Assembly: GCF_000003815.2 (NCBI RefSeq) | Contig: NC_049989.1 | Coordinates: forward strand, 5,333,245 to 5,397,244 | DNA length: 64,000 bases | Source of the DNA: Branchiostoma floridae | Taxonomy: Eukaryota; Chordata; Leptocardii; Amphioxiformes; Branchiostomatidae | Direction: 5' to 3' | Shown: one piece after another, positions 11,534 to 23,700 of the stretch | Numbering within the stretch: position 1 is the stretch's first letter | Layout: each line of letters begins with the position of its first letter | Made by a program: the position numbers and the translations under genes | The notes under the pieces: model-generated | The model's input: the letters and a program-made list of their open reading frames with translations, nothing else | The model's database searches: none | Told to the model about the DNA's origin: nothing

Positions 11534-14437
11534 ATGCAAACATTCAAGAGTCTATTCCACCTTGTTGTTATCTTAACGTTGTCCAGCGCCCCTTCTCCAA
11601 CAGCTCCGTTCTATGCCACAGTCCCAGAAAACGCCCCTATCGGAAGAAACGTGACCGGCGTTCTAACCACCTCTCATATGGGCGAAGAGGAAGTTCGGTG
11701 TGAAATTGTAAAGGGAAACGAGCATGGTCGGTTTAAGGTAACTGCCTGTAGAATCACCGTTTCACGTCCGTTGGATTATGGAGTCAGTCCAATGTACAAC
11801 CTCACGGTCAACGTTATTCGGTCTGACGGAGAGGTGGGAGTGAAGCACGTGGTTATACAGGTCCAGGACGTACTAGGATACCCTCCTGTTTACAACAACA
11901 CTTGCGAAACGCCAGTTCTGAATGCGGGTCAAGAGGGGAACTCGGGCAGTTGGATTTTTGAGGTGACAGGGGAGGCGGAGATCATGGAGAAACATAGTGG
12001 AATTATTCTCCTCAAAGGCCGGAATACGGATCCTCAGTTACAACTGGATCTAATGGACAACATATCTTACTCCGCCAGTAGCGACTGCCGCTTGCAGTTT
12101 GTAGGAGCTCATTCGCCTAAAAATTTACGCTCAACAATCTACGGAATGGGGATGGCCCACATGCGCAGGTCAGGTTTCAAATGTCTCCAATGTTTCACCA
12201 CACCGGAGGATGCAGCCGTCTTGGAAGTGGCATTTCTTAACGCTGATGGGAACACTGAATGTGGTTTCGGAAGTGACATAGGGCGACATTTTGACTATCT
12301 CTCCCAACGGTTTAACGTTGTCGGTTCGTTTCGTATGTTCCAGTCACCAGAAGCCAACAAACGGTACCGTTTCAAATGCAAAGTGCCAAACCTAACATCT
12401 TCTTTGGCAATGAAATTGCAGTATCTGGAATATGAGATTACAAACTTCATTCGTCTAGAATCTGAGGCGCAGGTCATAGGATGTCCACCGAACAAGTATG
12501 GCATCATGTGTGAACATCATTGTGTCTGTAAAAACGGCGCCCGCTGCCATGGTTTGAACGGAGCCTGCAAATGTCAACCTGGGTGGCAAGGTGGCATCTG
12601 CGACATACCTCATAGTACCGTGGCAATCATCGCGACTCCTAGCGACTCACGACAGATTCACATCAACGGGTCCTTGGCATTACAATGCAGAGCTTTCCAT
12701 TTACCTGTCGAAAGTATGACGTGGGGATTCCCCAATGGAACCCAAAAGTGGTTACAGAGAACTCAAACAGATCATATAAGGATCGAAAGCATCCAACCCG
12801 AACACAATGGTACCTACACCTGTACTGTAGTTACAGAAGACAAAACTGTTGTTCTCGTAAGTTACGAGCTTCAGGCAGTCACCTGTCTGCCTGGTTACAA
12901 GGGTGAGTTGTGCGCAGATGCTTGCGACTGTCCACAAAGTGTCAGTTGTGACCGGTGGAGCGGCTGTGTCTGTCTAGGATGGACAGGGATAAAGTGCGAG
13001 ACTCGGTGCCCGCAGGGCACGTATGGACATAGCTGTAGTAGTAAGTGCCATTGTCAGAATGCATACCTCTGCGACCATGTAAACGGTCGGTGTGACTGCA
13101 GGGAAGGATGGTTTGGTTTAGACTGCAGTCGGCCATGCCCACATGGTCTATACGGACTCAGATGTCGGCATTCATGTGACTGTAAGAACAACGCCAAGTG
13201 TCACCACGTGGATGGAAACTGTACATGCGCGTCACCCTGGACTGGGCAGCGGTGTGATGACGTTATCCCAACCGATATTCCTAAAATCAATTTCCAAATC
13301 GACAACCAAACCAACACATTCCCGCTGCCATTGCAAATATCTATACCAATTTTACTGACCTTGCTTGTGTCAGCAGCATTAGTGGCGATTTTTAGATGGC
13401 AGCGGGCTGCTCGAGTGATGGAGGATGAAGGTTTAAATGAGATGCAGGCTCTACTTGAACTGACTAGTATGGAAGAAGGCCAATACTTAGCACAGAGCCT
13501 GCAGCCCGGCTGGCTCAAACGATGGGAGAGGAAGGCAAAGGATTTGACTCTAGGTCAACTAATAGGGATTGGTTCATTTGCACATATCAGAAAGGGTCAT
13601 CTCCTCATTGACAACACTGAATACACTGTAGCCGTGAAGTCCGTTCGTATTGAAGACAGACAGTGCTGTCGAGCATTCTGCCGGGAAGTTGCTGCACTTA
13701 TAGCTGTTAATGAAAACCAAGAGCACAATAATGGGGCTTCCAACATAGTCCGGCTGTTTGGAGTCATCACAAAGTCCACACCAAAGTATATTCTCTTGGA
13801 ATATGCTGAAAATGATGATCTTTTGCAACTTCTAAAACGATTAAAGCAACAAAATGAAAGTCGACAGAATCATATTGTTCTTCTCAGCCGCCTTCTGCAC
13901 TATGCTGTCCACATATCACATGCACTGAAGGAGCTTCGACATCTGCGTATTGCTCATGGTGACGTGGCCGCGCGAAACGTTCTTATCAGTGGAGATCACA
14001 TCGCTAAACTCACTGATTTCGGTCTGGCCCATGACTTGTACAGCAACATTTCGCACGCGTCCTCAATGAAGATAGATACTGAGGAGCTCTTGCCTTTGAG
14101 CTGGATGGCTTTGGAGTCACTGAAATGCCGTCAGTTCACTTGTGAGAGCGACGTGTGGTCGTTCGGTGTGCTGCTGTGGGAGATTGCCACATTCGGAGAG
14201 GAGCCCAACTATCAGCAAATGGCACTGCTCACCTTTCCTAGCTTAGTAGAAGTTCTAAAGCAGGGGGTGCGTCTGCAGAAGCCACCAGGATGTCCAGAAG
14301 GGCTCTATGAGGTAATGATGTCGTGTTGGCAGGAGGAGCCTTCAGCCAGACCTACACCAGAGGGACTGGAGCAGAGACTTACAGACTGTCAACACAAAAT
14401 AGACCTTCAATTTGGGGAGATGGAGACAACAGTTTGA
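11534..14437 (+). CDS. Receptor tyrosine kinase (cadherin-like, EGF, Ig; Tie-like), intronless, non-RD
   Basis: This is one uninterrupted 967-codon frame with its ATG at 11534. Residues 1-22 are a signal peptide. Residues about 24-115 resemble one cadherin repeat (ATVPENAPIG, DYGVSPMYNLTVNV). A region without a recognised domain follows to about 310, then an EGF-like module (317-355) and an Ig-like domain (360-450, with NGTYTCTV). Three tandem EGF-like repeats of the Tie/MEGF type (450-575) precede a membrane segment at about 598-620. The tyrosine kinase domain runs from 670 to 955: glycine loop GIGSFAHIRKG at 678, VAVK lysine at 702, DFG at 828-830 and WMALESL at the end of the activation segment. 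The catalytic loop reads HGDVAARN (808-815) instead of HRD.AARN. The catalytic Asp and Asn remain, so catalysis is possible. The EGF/Ig mix resembles Tie receptors but lacks fibronectin repeats, and the cadherin repeat is unusual. I could not assign an orthologue; a lancelet-specific RTK is likely. Confidence 0.9.
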   Translation: MQTFKSLFHLVVILTLSSAPSPTAPFYATVPENAPIGRNVTGVLTTSHMGEEEVRCEIVKGNEHGRFKVTACRITVSRPLDYGVSPMYNLTVNVIRSDGEVGVKHVVIQVQDVLGYPPVYNNTCETPVLNAGQEGNSGSWIFEVTGEAEIMEKHSGIILLKGRNTDPQLQLDLMDNISYSASSDCRLQFVGAHSPKNLRSTIYGMGMAHMRRSGFKCLQCFTTPEDAAVLEVAFLNADGNTECGFGSDIGRHFDYLSQRFNVVGSFRMFQSPEANKRYRFKCKVPNLTSSLAMKLQYLEYEITNFIRLESEAQVIGCPPNKYGIMCEHHCVCKNGARCHGLNGACKCQPGWQGGICDIPHSTVAIIATPSDSRQIHINGSLALQCRAFHLPVESMTWGFPNGTQKWLQRTQTDHIRIESIQPEHNGTYTCTVVTEDKTVVLVSYELQAVTCLPGYKGELCADACDCPQSVSCDRWSGCVCLGWTGIKCETRCPQGTYGHSCSSKCHCQNAYLCDHVNGRCDCREGWFGLDCSRPCPHGLYGLRCRHSCDCKNNAKCHHVDGNCTCASPWTGQRCDDVIPTDIPKINFQIDNQTNTFPLPLQISIPILLTLLVSAALVAIFRWQRAARVMEDEGLNEMQALLELTSMEEGQYLAQSLQPGWLKRWERKAKDLTLGQLIGIGSFAHIRKGHLLIDNTEYTVAVKSVRIEDRQCCRAFCREVAALIAVNENQEHNNGASNIVRLFGVITKSTPKYILLEYAENDDLLQLLKRLKQQNESRQNHIVLLSRLLHYAVHISHALKELRHLRIAHGDVAARNVLISGDHIAKLTDFGLAHDLYSNISHASSMKIDTEELLPLSWMALESLKCRQFTCESDVWSFGVLLWEIATFGEEPNYQQMALLTFPSLVEVLKQGVRLQKPPGCPEGLYEVMMSCWQEEPSARPTPEGLEQRLTDCQHKIDLQFGEMETTV

Positions 14438-15622
14438 TTTCAAATACATAAAAGGAGCACTAAGATAGCCCGACTCCTGTTTAAATGCCAGGACAGGTAG
14501 ATAGAGAAATTGTGACACTAAGGGCTAGAGCTCCAGACGATGCAACATAGACACTACAGTGTAAGTTTGTAATGTTTAACTTTATTGTTCATATGTTTTA
14601 TCAGTAAACACATTAAAATCATAGGTTAGCAATGCTTTTTGAATGTATTTTATGGCAACAATGAATAATCATATCAATTTCACATCAGCTCTTGACCAAT
14701 CAGTAAACAGTACTCATCTGACCAATGGTAAAGGAGATCTTACTGGTCCCCTGCAATGAAGAAACAAGAATCTGAAATGAGCTCTGGTTGGTAAAAACAG
14801 TTAGTTTGGCATTTACAAGGACAAAATGATGTCTTGCAAAAACAACAGTAATACTGTTTGATATGTCACCAATAAATGAACAGAGCTTTGAGACAGGCAA
14901 AAGAATGACTAACTAGCTACAGAAACTGTCTCATTGTACATGTGTGTAACTAACTATTCAGCTAGACAAGAGGTTTTAAACCAAGTAAATTTCTTTTTAA
15001 GATAAATATGCTGGACAGTTAGAGATCTTTTCAAGGCAAGTGCGGAAGACAAATTTTCACTCTTACCATATGTGAACAGGTGTCCAGCTTTCATAGTTCA
15101 TAATGCTTTTGAACCCAAAATAATTGCTTGACAGTCTAAATCACTTAATATCTTAACATATGTCAAAAAGGTAGTAGGATGCAGTTATTTCTTAAATTGT
15201 CTTTAAACTAGCTTTTAACAATACATAAATTACAGCATAGCAATACTCAAACATTAGATATGCAGATACCAATATGAATTCTTAGACCCGACAAGCTTTT
15301 CTTATAATAGCTAAAATGCAAAATGAAGCTGTGTATTTCCTGCAATCCTATACATGTATACGGGATTTGTTTGGAATGCTGTGGCACCATCATATACCTT
15401 TTAGTTAGAGCTAGTCTTCAATATGATATAATGCCCAAACACTGTTATCATATTTGTATAAAGTAAGAAGACAATGGTATCTTTTTAGTGTGAAGTGTTG
15501 TGAAAATCAAAAATTATTTAGATATTAAACAATAAGATACTACAGCAGATGAATCTTTTCTGTTTAAACCCATGCCCAGGTTGTTTTCCCATATGCATGT
15601 TTCCCTTGCAGCACCAGTCCCA
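14438..15622. other. Intergenic, 3' ends of RTK (+) and RNF185 (-)
   Basis: The two genes converge here. TTTATT near 14581 would be AATAAA on the minus strand, giving RNF185 a 3' UTR of about 1 kb. AATAAA near 14870 is on the plus strand and could serve the RTK. No ORF is convincing. Confidence 0.45.
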
Positions 15623-18329
15623 TCATGCCATGAGGAGCCAGAACATGAAGATGAGAGCGATCCAGAGGAACAGGGTGGACAGGACTCTCTCCTCCTCTGC
15701 CTGTGGTGTGCCTGGGGGAGCTGAAGTGAAAACAAGCAACTTCTGTACTTGTACTTGTGTGGCAAATCTGGTCAAAACATCAGTCCATATGCAAACCTCC
15801 TAACCATAGCCTGATTAAATCTAGCTTATAGCAGCCCGCCCAACATCTGACCAGCCTCTACGGGGAGGGACCAGTTACAGCCCAGACTATCCTAACCACA
15901 GTAAAGAAAATAAAACTGAGGTGGTATGACCACATGTGACAATTATTGTGACTAGCTAAAACTATAATGCAAGGGACCATCAAGGGAAGAAGAAATAGGG
16001 GTAGTCAATGGAAAAGATTGGAGGACAATATCAGAGAATGAACAGACATGAGACTAATTACAAGTGAAACAGAAAACCGAGAGGGATGGCATGCAGAAAA
16101 CTTGTTGTCAGAAAAGTACAGTACATGTTAAGATTCAGAAACATCTTAACATTTTAACACTGTAAAACTTTACATTCACGGTACCATGTTGTTGTTTTTA
16201 CCTGGTCCTGGCCTTCCATCGTTGAAGTTAAAAGCTGATGCAAAGAAACCAAATGGAAAGGCTCCAATCCCAAAGGACATCTGGAATCCCCCATCTCCAA
16301 ATGTCCACCCCTGTGGTTGGAAAAATAGCAAATTTTCAAGTACAATATAGAAATATTGGCTATTTGCATTTGCACTTTTACCAGCTGTAAACAAAAACCA
16401 GCTGCTTGCCTCTTACTAATCTTAGACTAAGAACTTGGCTAAGGAACTACTGTATTCATTTGGCTGTGTTCAATCTAACTAATATTTCATTTGACTGTAT
16501 TACTCCACCTTTCCACAGAAAAAAAGAGTACTTACCCCATGGTTATTTTCTGGTTCTGGTCTCTGTCCCTGTGGTCTGGGAGGTGTTTTTGTTCTGGAAA
16601 GAAAACAAAAAAGTTCAGTTTCTATTATATTTCTAACTACAACCACTTAAGCTAACATTATTGATTGCAAATGACATTAGGATGCAAAAATGTGAAAATC
16701 AAGAAATAGAATCGGTGTGGCCTTGGCCATAAACAGAAAAAATGTGACCTATGAAGACAAGACAAATGCCTTGTGCAATTTGAAGCTTCAGAAACTGTGA
16801 CAGGAAACCGACTATTACTGATGATAGCCATGACTGGCCTTTTGCATACTAGTATGCAAGTACCAATCACACAGTTGATGCTATTTGGACATACATGTAT
16901 CACTAGAAGGTAAACAGATTTTAGAACTGGCGAAAGAGGTCACACAGGCTTTTTGGCCCGTAACTCTACTCTGTTATATTCAATGCGGCTCAGTGATTTG
17001 AGAACATCGGCCAATCTCTAAAAATTGTGATTATTGAGTAAACACTGGGCGTTTTCTGCCAAAAATGTCATTAAAATCTAGCAGACTTGTGGGACAGTAA
17101 ATTTGTTGTGTTGTGTAACAGGGGATCCTAGCCTAGATACCAGACCTCTAACCGATCTCAGTAATATCTATCATTTATCAGGGTCTAACTTAGGAGCCTG
17201 CTATAGAACTTGTTGGCCCTAGAGCCGTGGAGTTGCGCTGTATAAGCCCTGGAAACAGTCTGGCGTCCAGGCTAAGGGGACCTAGCCTGAGTACTTTCGA
17301 AAGTACTGAGCCAGCTATCACTACGGAGGATGAGTACTTTCGAAAGTACTGAGCCAGAGGTCACTACAGAGGATGGTACTCAGGCTAGAGGGGACCCGGG
17401 TGTTACCTGGGATCCATCTGTGACCCTCCCCTCCCATACAGTGGGATGACCTTGTCTCTGCTGATGCCAGCCTTACACACCGGACACAGCTGCCTGTTGG
17501 GTCTGGTCTCCAACCACTGCACATGGAAACATGGCAATCAGAGATGGCACACTTCACCCCCTCATGCATAGCTGCATTGTGGACATCGGAACTCAAGAAA
17601 TATTAAAATGTTGTGAAGGTAATATCAATGTATAACAGACATGCACTAAAAGAATAAAAGTTGATTGCTATTTGAAAGTTACAAATAAGGAGAAATTCTT
17701 ACCTGATGTAGACAGGGCCAACTGCATGGTAAAGAAAGACAAACAATACATTAAATTCAGTGAATACATCATCATCATTTAGTGGGTGCTAACATTGTTG
17801 ACTAACGTTAGATGATAACGTTAACGGTTATGCATTTAGATACATTGATATTATATGACTTAATGTTGGGAAGTAGACTTATTCATTCATTCTGCATGTT
17901 TTTGCAAAGTTTTGATGCTTTTAATTTTAAAATTCTCTCTGGTGTTTTTCTTTGTCCTTGCCTTTTTCAGTATCACAAATCAGATTTTGGCATTTTCCCT
18001 GATGTTTTTCTTTGTACACTTAACTTGCCTTTTTCTACCAGTATAACACCAGATTTTGGCTCAAACTCATAAATTTGCTTGTAGTAAAGTAATTGAGCTT
18101 ACTATCCCAGTAAGATGTAAAAAATGTATTAATACGTCTGTACACTCTGACACAGCAACAGTAACACCTAGGTAAACTGTGACTCTCACCAGAACAGGTG
18201 TCCGCACAAACTGACCACTGCGTCTCTGGCCGTGTCCAGGCAGATATTGCACTCGTACGTCCCCTGGTCCACGTCCGCCCCTCCCCCTCCCTCGGCCCCT
18301 GCGCCATCACCCGTCACATCCGCGGACAT
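15623..18329 (-). CDS. RNF185: E3 ubiquitin-protein ligase RNF185
   Basis: RNF185 is an ER and mitochondrial membrane RING ligase of ER-associated degradation, a relative of RNF5. I infer six exons: 18190-18329, 17703-17721, 17407-17516, 16536-16593, 16202-16310 and 15623-15711. All have GT-AG borders and together give 525 nt, or 174 aa. The translation starts [17 protein letters not shown]. It contains a C3HC4 RING ([50 protein letters not shown]), a proline-rich linker ([16 protein letters not shown]) and a G/F-rich segment ([20 protein letters not shown]). It ends with a C-terminal membrane anchor ([19 protein letters not shown]). Domain order, length and the tail match vertebrate RNF185 closely. 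The 19-nt second exon is unusually small but keeps the CWPCLHQ frame. RNF5 as an alternative is less likely because of the G/F-rich segment. Confidence 0.95.
15808..15887 (+). repeat. Dispersed ~85-bp repeat, copy 2 (RNF185 last intron)
   Basis: Shares AGCCTGATTAAATCT and CTTATAGCAGCCCGCC with the copies in BRAP and Ataxin-2 introns. It includes GGGGAGGGACCAGTTACAGCCC. Confidence 0.7.
17281..17389. repeat. Nested palindromic repeat in RNF185 intron
   Basis: The outer ends TAGCCTGAGTAC and GTACTCAGGCTA are inverted. Inside are two direct copies of a palindrome, GAGTACTTTCGAAAGTACTG, at about 17287 and 17331, each followed by AGCCAG. It has the form of a small MITE with an internal tandem duplication. 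Confidence 0.7.
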
Positions 18330-20704
18330 GGTGCGATATACGGCCCGAAATCTTACTGTGTGCTTCCGACTGGTTCCTAACTCCTCTCCAAACTGTGTTA
18401 ATTCTGCTGGAGGTATTCTGTAGCGAAGCTAGAAGGCTATCTTAGAGAACTGAAGCGACAAACCATCACAACATTTTAGATTTCTTCTTCGCAGCAGACG
18501 AACGAACGGATACAACCTGTACTTCCGCGCCTGCGCACTGCGATGGTACAGTCATCGTTCCCTCGACAGGTCTCGTGGGAAAAGCGCCTGCAGTTCACAC
18601 TAAAACCGCACGAATCGCGTGAACTTTACGCAACCAAATATTCTGCACCACTTGACAATGATTCATTACTTGGGTGGGTTGAGTTCAACTGTGACTTCTC
18701 AGTATTGTCCGTTGAAAATACCACAGCAAAAACTACAAATAGATAGAGTGGAACAGTAAGTCAGCAGTGCTGGCTCACGTGCTGGAATCGGGAGAGCTGA
18801 ATCTGCCCTAGATACTGGCCCGCCGTTCATAGCGCCTTGAACTGGCAGTCATCTGAAACGTGCTCAACTTACTCTACATAACATGTACCAAGTTCACTGA
18901 GCTCTGTAACTGTCTGATATTGTTCCTAAATGACATCCGCCCCACTTTTAGTACCACGGAATAGATACGCATCTCCACGCATGACGCTTTGGATCAAACA
19001 ACAACACAGGCTGAGACCGCTCACCTTGACCCGAAGGCTAGCTAGGGTGACCTGTGCCGTTTCACCTCCGAATATGTAGAGCTAGCAGTGCTCCAAATAG
19101 TGCCGATAAAGATGTTCCACTTGCAAGATATATTGTTGACATGACAACTGGTTGAATCATTGTTGAACGGGGTGGATGATACACGTTACATTGGTTGGTT
19201 GCAAATTTTAAGTCTTTAGCCCGCTATTTTTTCTGACTCTGGTGGTAAATTATTAAGTCTGTTGGACTAGCATCATAGCACAAGAAGTCCGGGTGTCATT
19301 TCTTTTAAAAACTGGTATCCCGCCAACTTCTTACATCGGAGTTGACTTTGGTTTCTCTAACGTTACTAGATTCGATGTATCACCGAGTGGCCAAGGAAAG
19401 CTCCTTGGTTTGACGCATTTTGAGTCTTTTCTTGTTAGCCAGTATTGGTCTCATCCACTTAATGTCATACATCGTGTTTAACACAAGATATAGTGTATTA
19501 TAACGCATCAACAGTAGCGCCAAGTGCCTTTTAGTGAAATCACGTGCAGCTCAAACGATGGAAATGCGTCATCCTACCCGCGCATGACGTAAAGTCTATT
19601 GAAATTTTAAAGCGCAGCTAAATGTGAGCCTGGTAGGGATAGCATGTTAATCTACGAACAGGTATTGTTACAGCACGACCCTGAAGAGTAGTAGGTTTAT
19701 CAAAGTTACTGAGATGGAAAATTGTAGTATTCACTTTCGGTCGGGCTTCTCTTCATAAATGACCTTCAAGCAGATGCTGGGGTGACAGCGATCCGTTTCA
19801 CCTGTTACAGAGAAGCCTGGTAATCACAAAACGGTAGAATATACCATTCCAACATCTACTTGTAGATTGCCAGTCGTTACACTGCTGGATTGGTCTCTAT
19901 ATATACGCGCCATCGCATCATGGCAGATAAAATGTTGACTTGAACAAATGAATGAAACCCTCTCATAGAAATGGCACAACGTTACACTACCTAGCGTGAA
20001 ATAGATGAGGATTTTCTTTTTAGCGAAAACTTGATAGCAATTAGTTATCAGTAGCACATATTATTAATGCAATAGGACTATCTGACAATGTAATTGGTTT
20101 TTCGCAACTCACGGCACTGTGAAACGAGTTCACTTTGTCCTTGCGTCTGATTTGAAGACTTTCATTCCAAATTTCCGAATGATTGATACACTGGCAAGTA
20201 CTGCATTCTATAAATGCAAGAACCGTATGTCGAATATACTATGACTTTGAACTCTGATACTATCTCAGTTCCTGCTACATTTGTATTCTCTTATCATAAC
20301 ATATCATATTCTCTTGGAGTTTTATACCAAGTTCAAAGGCTTTCATTCTATGACTTGTAGAGTGATGACATCATGAAAGTAGTCCCAATGCCGCGGGTTC
20401 CCGGGCCGGGCGCAGTGCCGGGTTGGGCGGAGGTTGTATTCCTCCGCCAGAAACATTCTCTGTTTAGGAGATAGAAAAAAACCTTCGAGCTGAATTTTAC
20501 TATTTGTGACCATTCTTTGCCTTTGTTTCTCCACCCCCGGGCTTTTGTAGCAGAATAAAGCGATCTACGTGCAGTAGGAGCTTCCCTGCCGCTATGACTG
20601 TGCGATCTGCGTGACGATAACGCTGCTTCCGAAGCCTTCTCCCGGGCCTGGTTGGGGAAGGGTGCGTTGCATGGCCGAGCGTCCTACCCGCCACACTCGC
20701 AATC
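18330..20704. promoter_or_regulatory. Divergent intergenic region RNF185 / ATXN2
   Basis: About 2.4 kb between the divergent start codons of RNF185 and Ataxin-2. The last 300 bp are GC-rich and should hold the Ataxin-2 5' UTR. A GC-rich stretch also surrounds the RNF185 start. Short open frames (18543-18746, 19293-19481) lack recognisable domains and I do not regard them as genes. Confidence 0.5.
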
Positions 20705-23700
20705 ATGAACAAGCGCAGTAAAAGACCCAGCGCTGGAAGGTTTGGTGGAATGACGCAGAATCAACCCAGGTACATTGCTGTTGTATATTTTATATTTATG
20801 ATGTTCAAGACGTGTGTGAAGGAGGCGTTTGTGCGCGTGTAAGGTAGCGTGTGTATGTGTGTATGGCGCCGGTTCCGGATTATCCAACATGTCGGACCTC
20901 CGTGTCCCCCCTCTGTTTCGGTTTCATCATAACCCGCTTTCCCGTACAAATTCCACACTCCACAAATAAAATGGACACGTGTGTTTCCTCTTAGAAATCC
21001 CCATAGATCCTAGGCAAAATCCTGCCTCCCCAGCTAGCGTAAATTTGGAGATCCGTGGTGTAAATTTTAGTGATGATGTGGAGCTAGTTTTGAGTCTGTC
21101 GTCTGACGATGCCGGGTCAGCCATGGCCCCGCCGTGTCCCGAAAAAAAATGATGACGTTTGTTTCACAAAATTCCGATAGTCCTTCGCACCACACGGGAG
21201 CCAAACGTCTGCGAAAACCTCCCGATCGAGCTGTTTAGGGTCGTCTGCGTCTCGGTGTGAATGAAAGACAGATTCACCCGCCAAATTTGCGGGTTGTGAG
21301 CCGGCCCCGTGCATGAATTTCCCCTCATTATGGTGCATGTGTGGAGATGGCGTCAATTCTGCCCCCCTCCCCCATCATTCCACTCTTTACTTTCTCACGA
21401 CTGCTTCCTGTTGGTGTTTAGTCTAATCCCTCGTCTATGAAAGCTCCATCAACTACAGACGCTGTTTACTTGTATAAGTTGTAACTGTGCGCTTGTAGGT
21501 GCATTTTCCTGGCCAATGCATTTTCTTTGATGTTATAAATTGTCTGAATAATGTGACCTGACAGGTATAGGGAAATATTACAGGTGAAAGACTGACAGGT
21601 GCCCAAACATGCAGGTGGAGTACATTTGCGTATCAAAATAAGCAAAATACCAGTACGAATGAACTGCTGATAATACAACTAGAAATTGGTTGACATAATT
21701 TTTTATAGCTTCTAAAACATTTTTTCAATATCGTAAACAGTACTTGTGTAACATGTGAACATCGTTGTTATTGACATAAATTCCTTGTTGTAAGTAAGAT
21801 GTTACTGTATGTAAAATTTGCAGAAAGTGCATCAATGCAATACATTGTATTTTTGTAGTTTGTCATATATTATACCTTCTTCTGCTATAGTAATCAGGTA
21901 ATATTGCACTACTGCTATTTATACATGAAGCTATATATTGTATAGAAGACTTGAATGTTCTGCTTGAATTATGTAGATTTGTCATATTAATTTAAGAGCT
22001 GTGGTTAGAAAATGTCTGTTATAATGAGGATAATTTCTTGTGGGAAAGCTGTGTCAATGACACAGCTGCAAGAGCAGCAACTGCCAACTCAGGCAACCCC
22101 ATACCATGTGGTCCCAATTTCCTAACTGGGCATGAGGAGGGGGAGAGGGCTCTCAGGTCTGAAGTACTTTGCATAGAACCAAAACCCTACTTGGGAAGGA
22201 GGGGTGAAAAAGGTAATCGTCAAGCAGATGTTAGAGTGGGTCAGGGTTCTCCCCAGAATGTTTTAGTATAGTGGAGGGGCTGGCAAAATAACCTGAGCCA
22301 ACGTATTGTGCTTGCATGAAAATGGGTTCATTTTGCAATGTCAAATACTACAAGTATAATATATCATAGTGATTCCTTTGTTGTGAAGTGGCAAAACGAC
22401 TATAGTTTTGATCATCGCCCGTTCAGTTCAAGTTTTTGCAGACAATGTCACCCGGAAAGTGATGCCACTTGGCACAAAAATCTGTGAATTTTCATGAATT
22501 TTAGCCAACCTAAGAAGGAAAATAGGAAGAAACACACTAAAATTTCAAAAGTAGTATAGTGGAGCTGGACTAGGAGTATAGTGGAGGGCCTCCCTTATTC
22601 CATCCTTTGGGAAGGACTCTGGAGTGGGTGGTTATAATGTTTTCTGACAGTGTCACAGAAGCCTGGCTGTGTGGAAATGTTAGTATTTCACCCCAACATC
22701 TGATGGAATATTAGAAATAGGCACATGTACCTTCTACTAGAAGTTCAATATATTCAAGTGCAAGTTTCTCTGTCTTAGCTTATGTTCTTCTAGTTCTACT
22801 TGATCATTTGTCATCGTATGATTAGTCCTGCAGTCACATGTTCAATTCGACATGGTTTGTTGATAGTAGAACTTGTTGTAGCACTTTTCACCTTTAACCT
22901 TCCACCTGCTAATGGTGCTTTTTGTATTGATTTTCAAGTTGGGCAGAAGATATGGTTAAACTTTCAGTTTCTTTTGGGATGAATCTATGGTGGCTTTAGC
23001 AGTAACGTGACTTGTGTCATCTGTTATCTGTAACATTCACTCGTCTTGATGATACCGAGATAACTGAAGCAGGAAATGTCTATTGACTATGATGCTTACA
23101 GTGCACCCAGAGCAAAGAACTTTGTTTATCAGGTTCTTGACAAGGTAACTTTCTGATTGGTCAAGAGACTTAGATGATTGACGAATGATTGATTGGTAAT
23201 CATCTAGTACTCTGTGAGTACGATTTTTGGCTCCGAGTCTGGCCAGTTCTGGTGTTGCCATGAAAATTGGCAAAGGCAAAGTGCTGTATGCTATTCCAAG
23301 TACCTCTTCAATGTGGCGCAAGTTGCATTGATCCTTTTTACAACAATCACTTCAAGGTATTTCAGTGATGAGTAATGCCAGGCTGGTTGTGTAATTTTGT
23401 TCTTTGTGAATTCTGAGAACCCCAACCTTTACATAGGGAACATTCTTGTATATGGTAACTGGTTTTACCACTAGTGACAGCTTGACTTGAAATTCATTTT
23501 GGGGCATAGGTGCACATGTACAGGTGCACCTTACTTAAACATTCGGGTTCACAGTTAACATTTTAGATGCTCAACAGATGACTATTGGGTTTTGTTATTT
23601 TTCATCTGACATGCTAACTGCTGAATATGGTGTTGTGTACAATAGTACCTTTAAAGCAGATAACCTACTAAAATACCCAGGTGGCAGGTGCACCCACTGT

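Noticed and set aside
22038-22271. 77-codon frame in ATXN2 intron 1
   Set aside because: It lies within repeat-like intronic DNA and has no splice sites that fit the ATXN2 frame and no recognisable domain.
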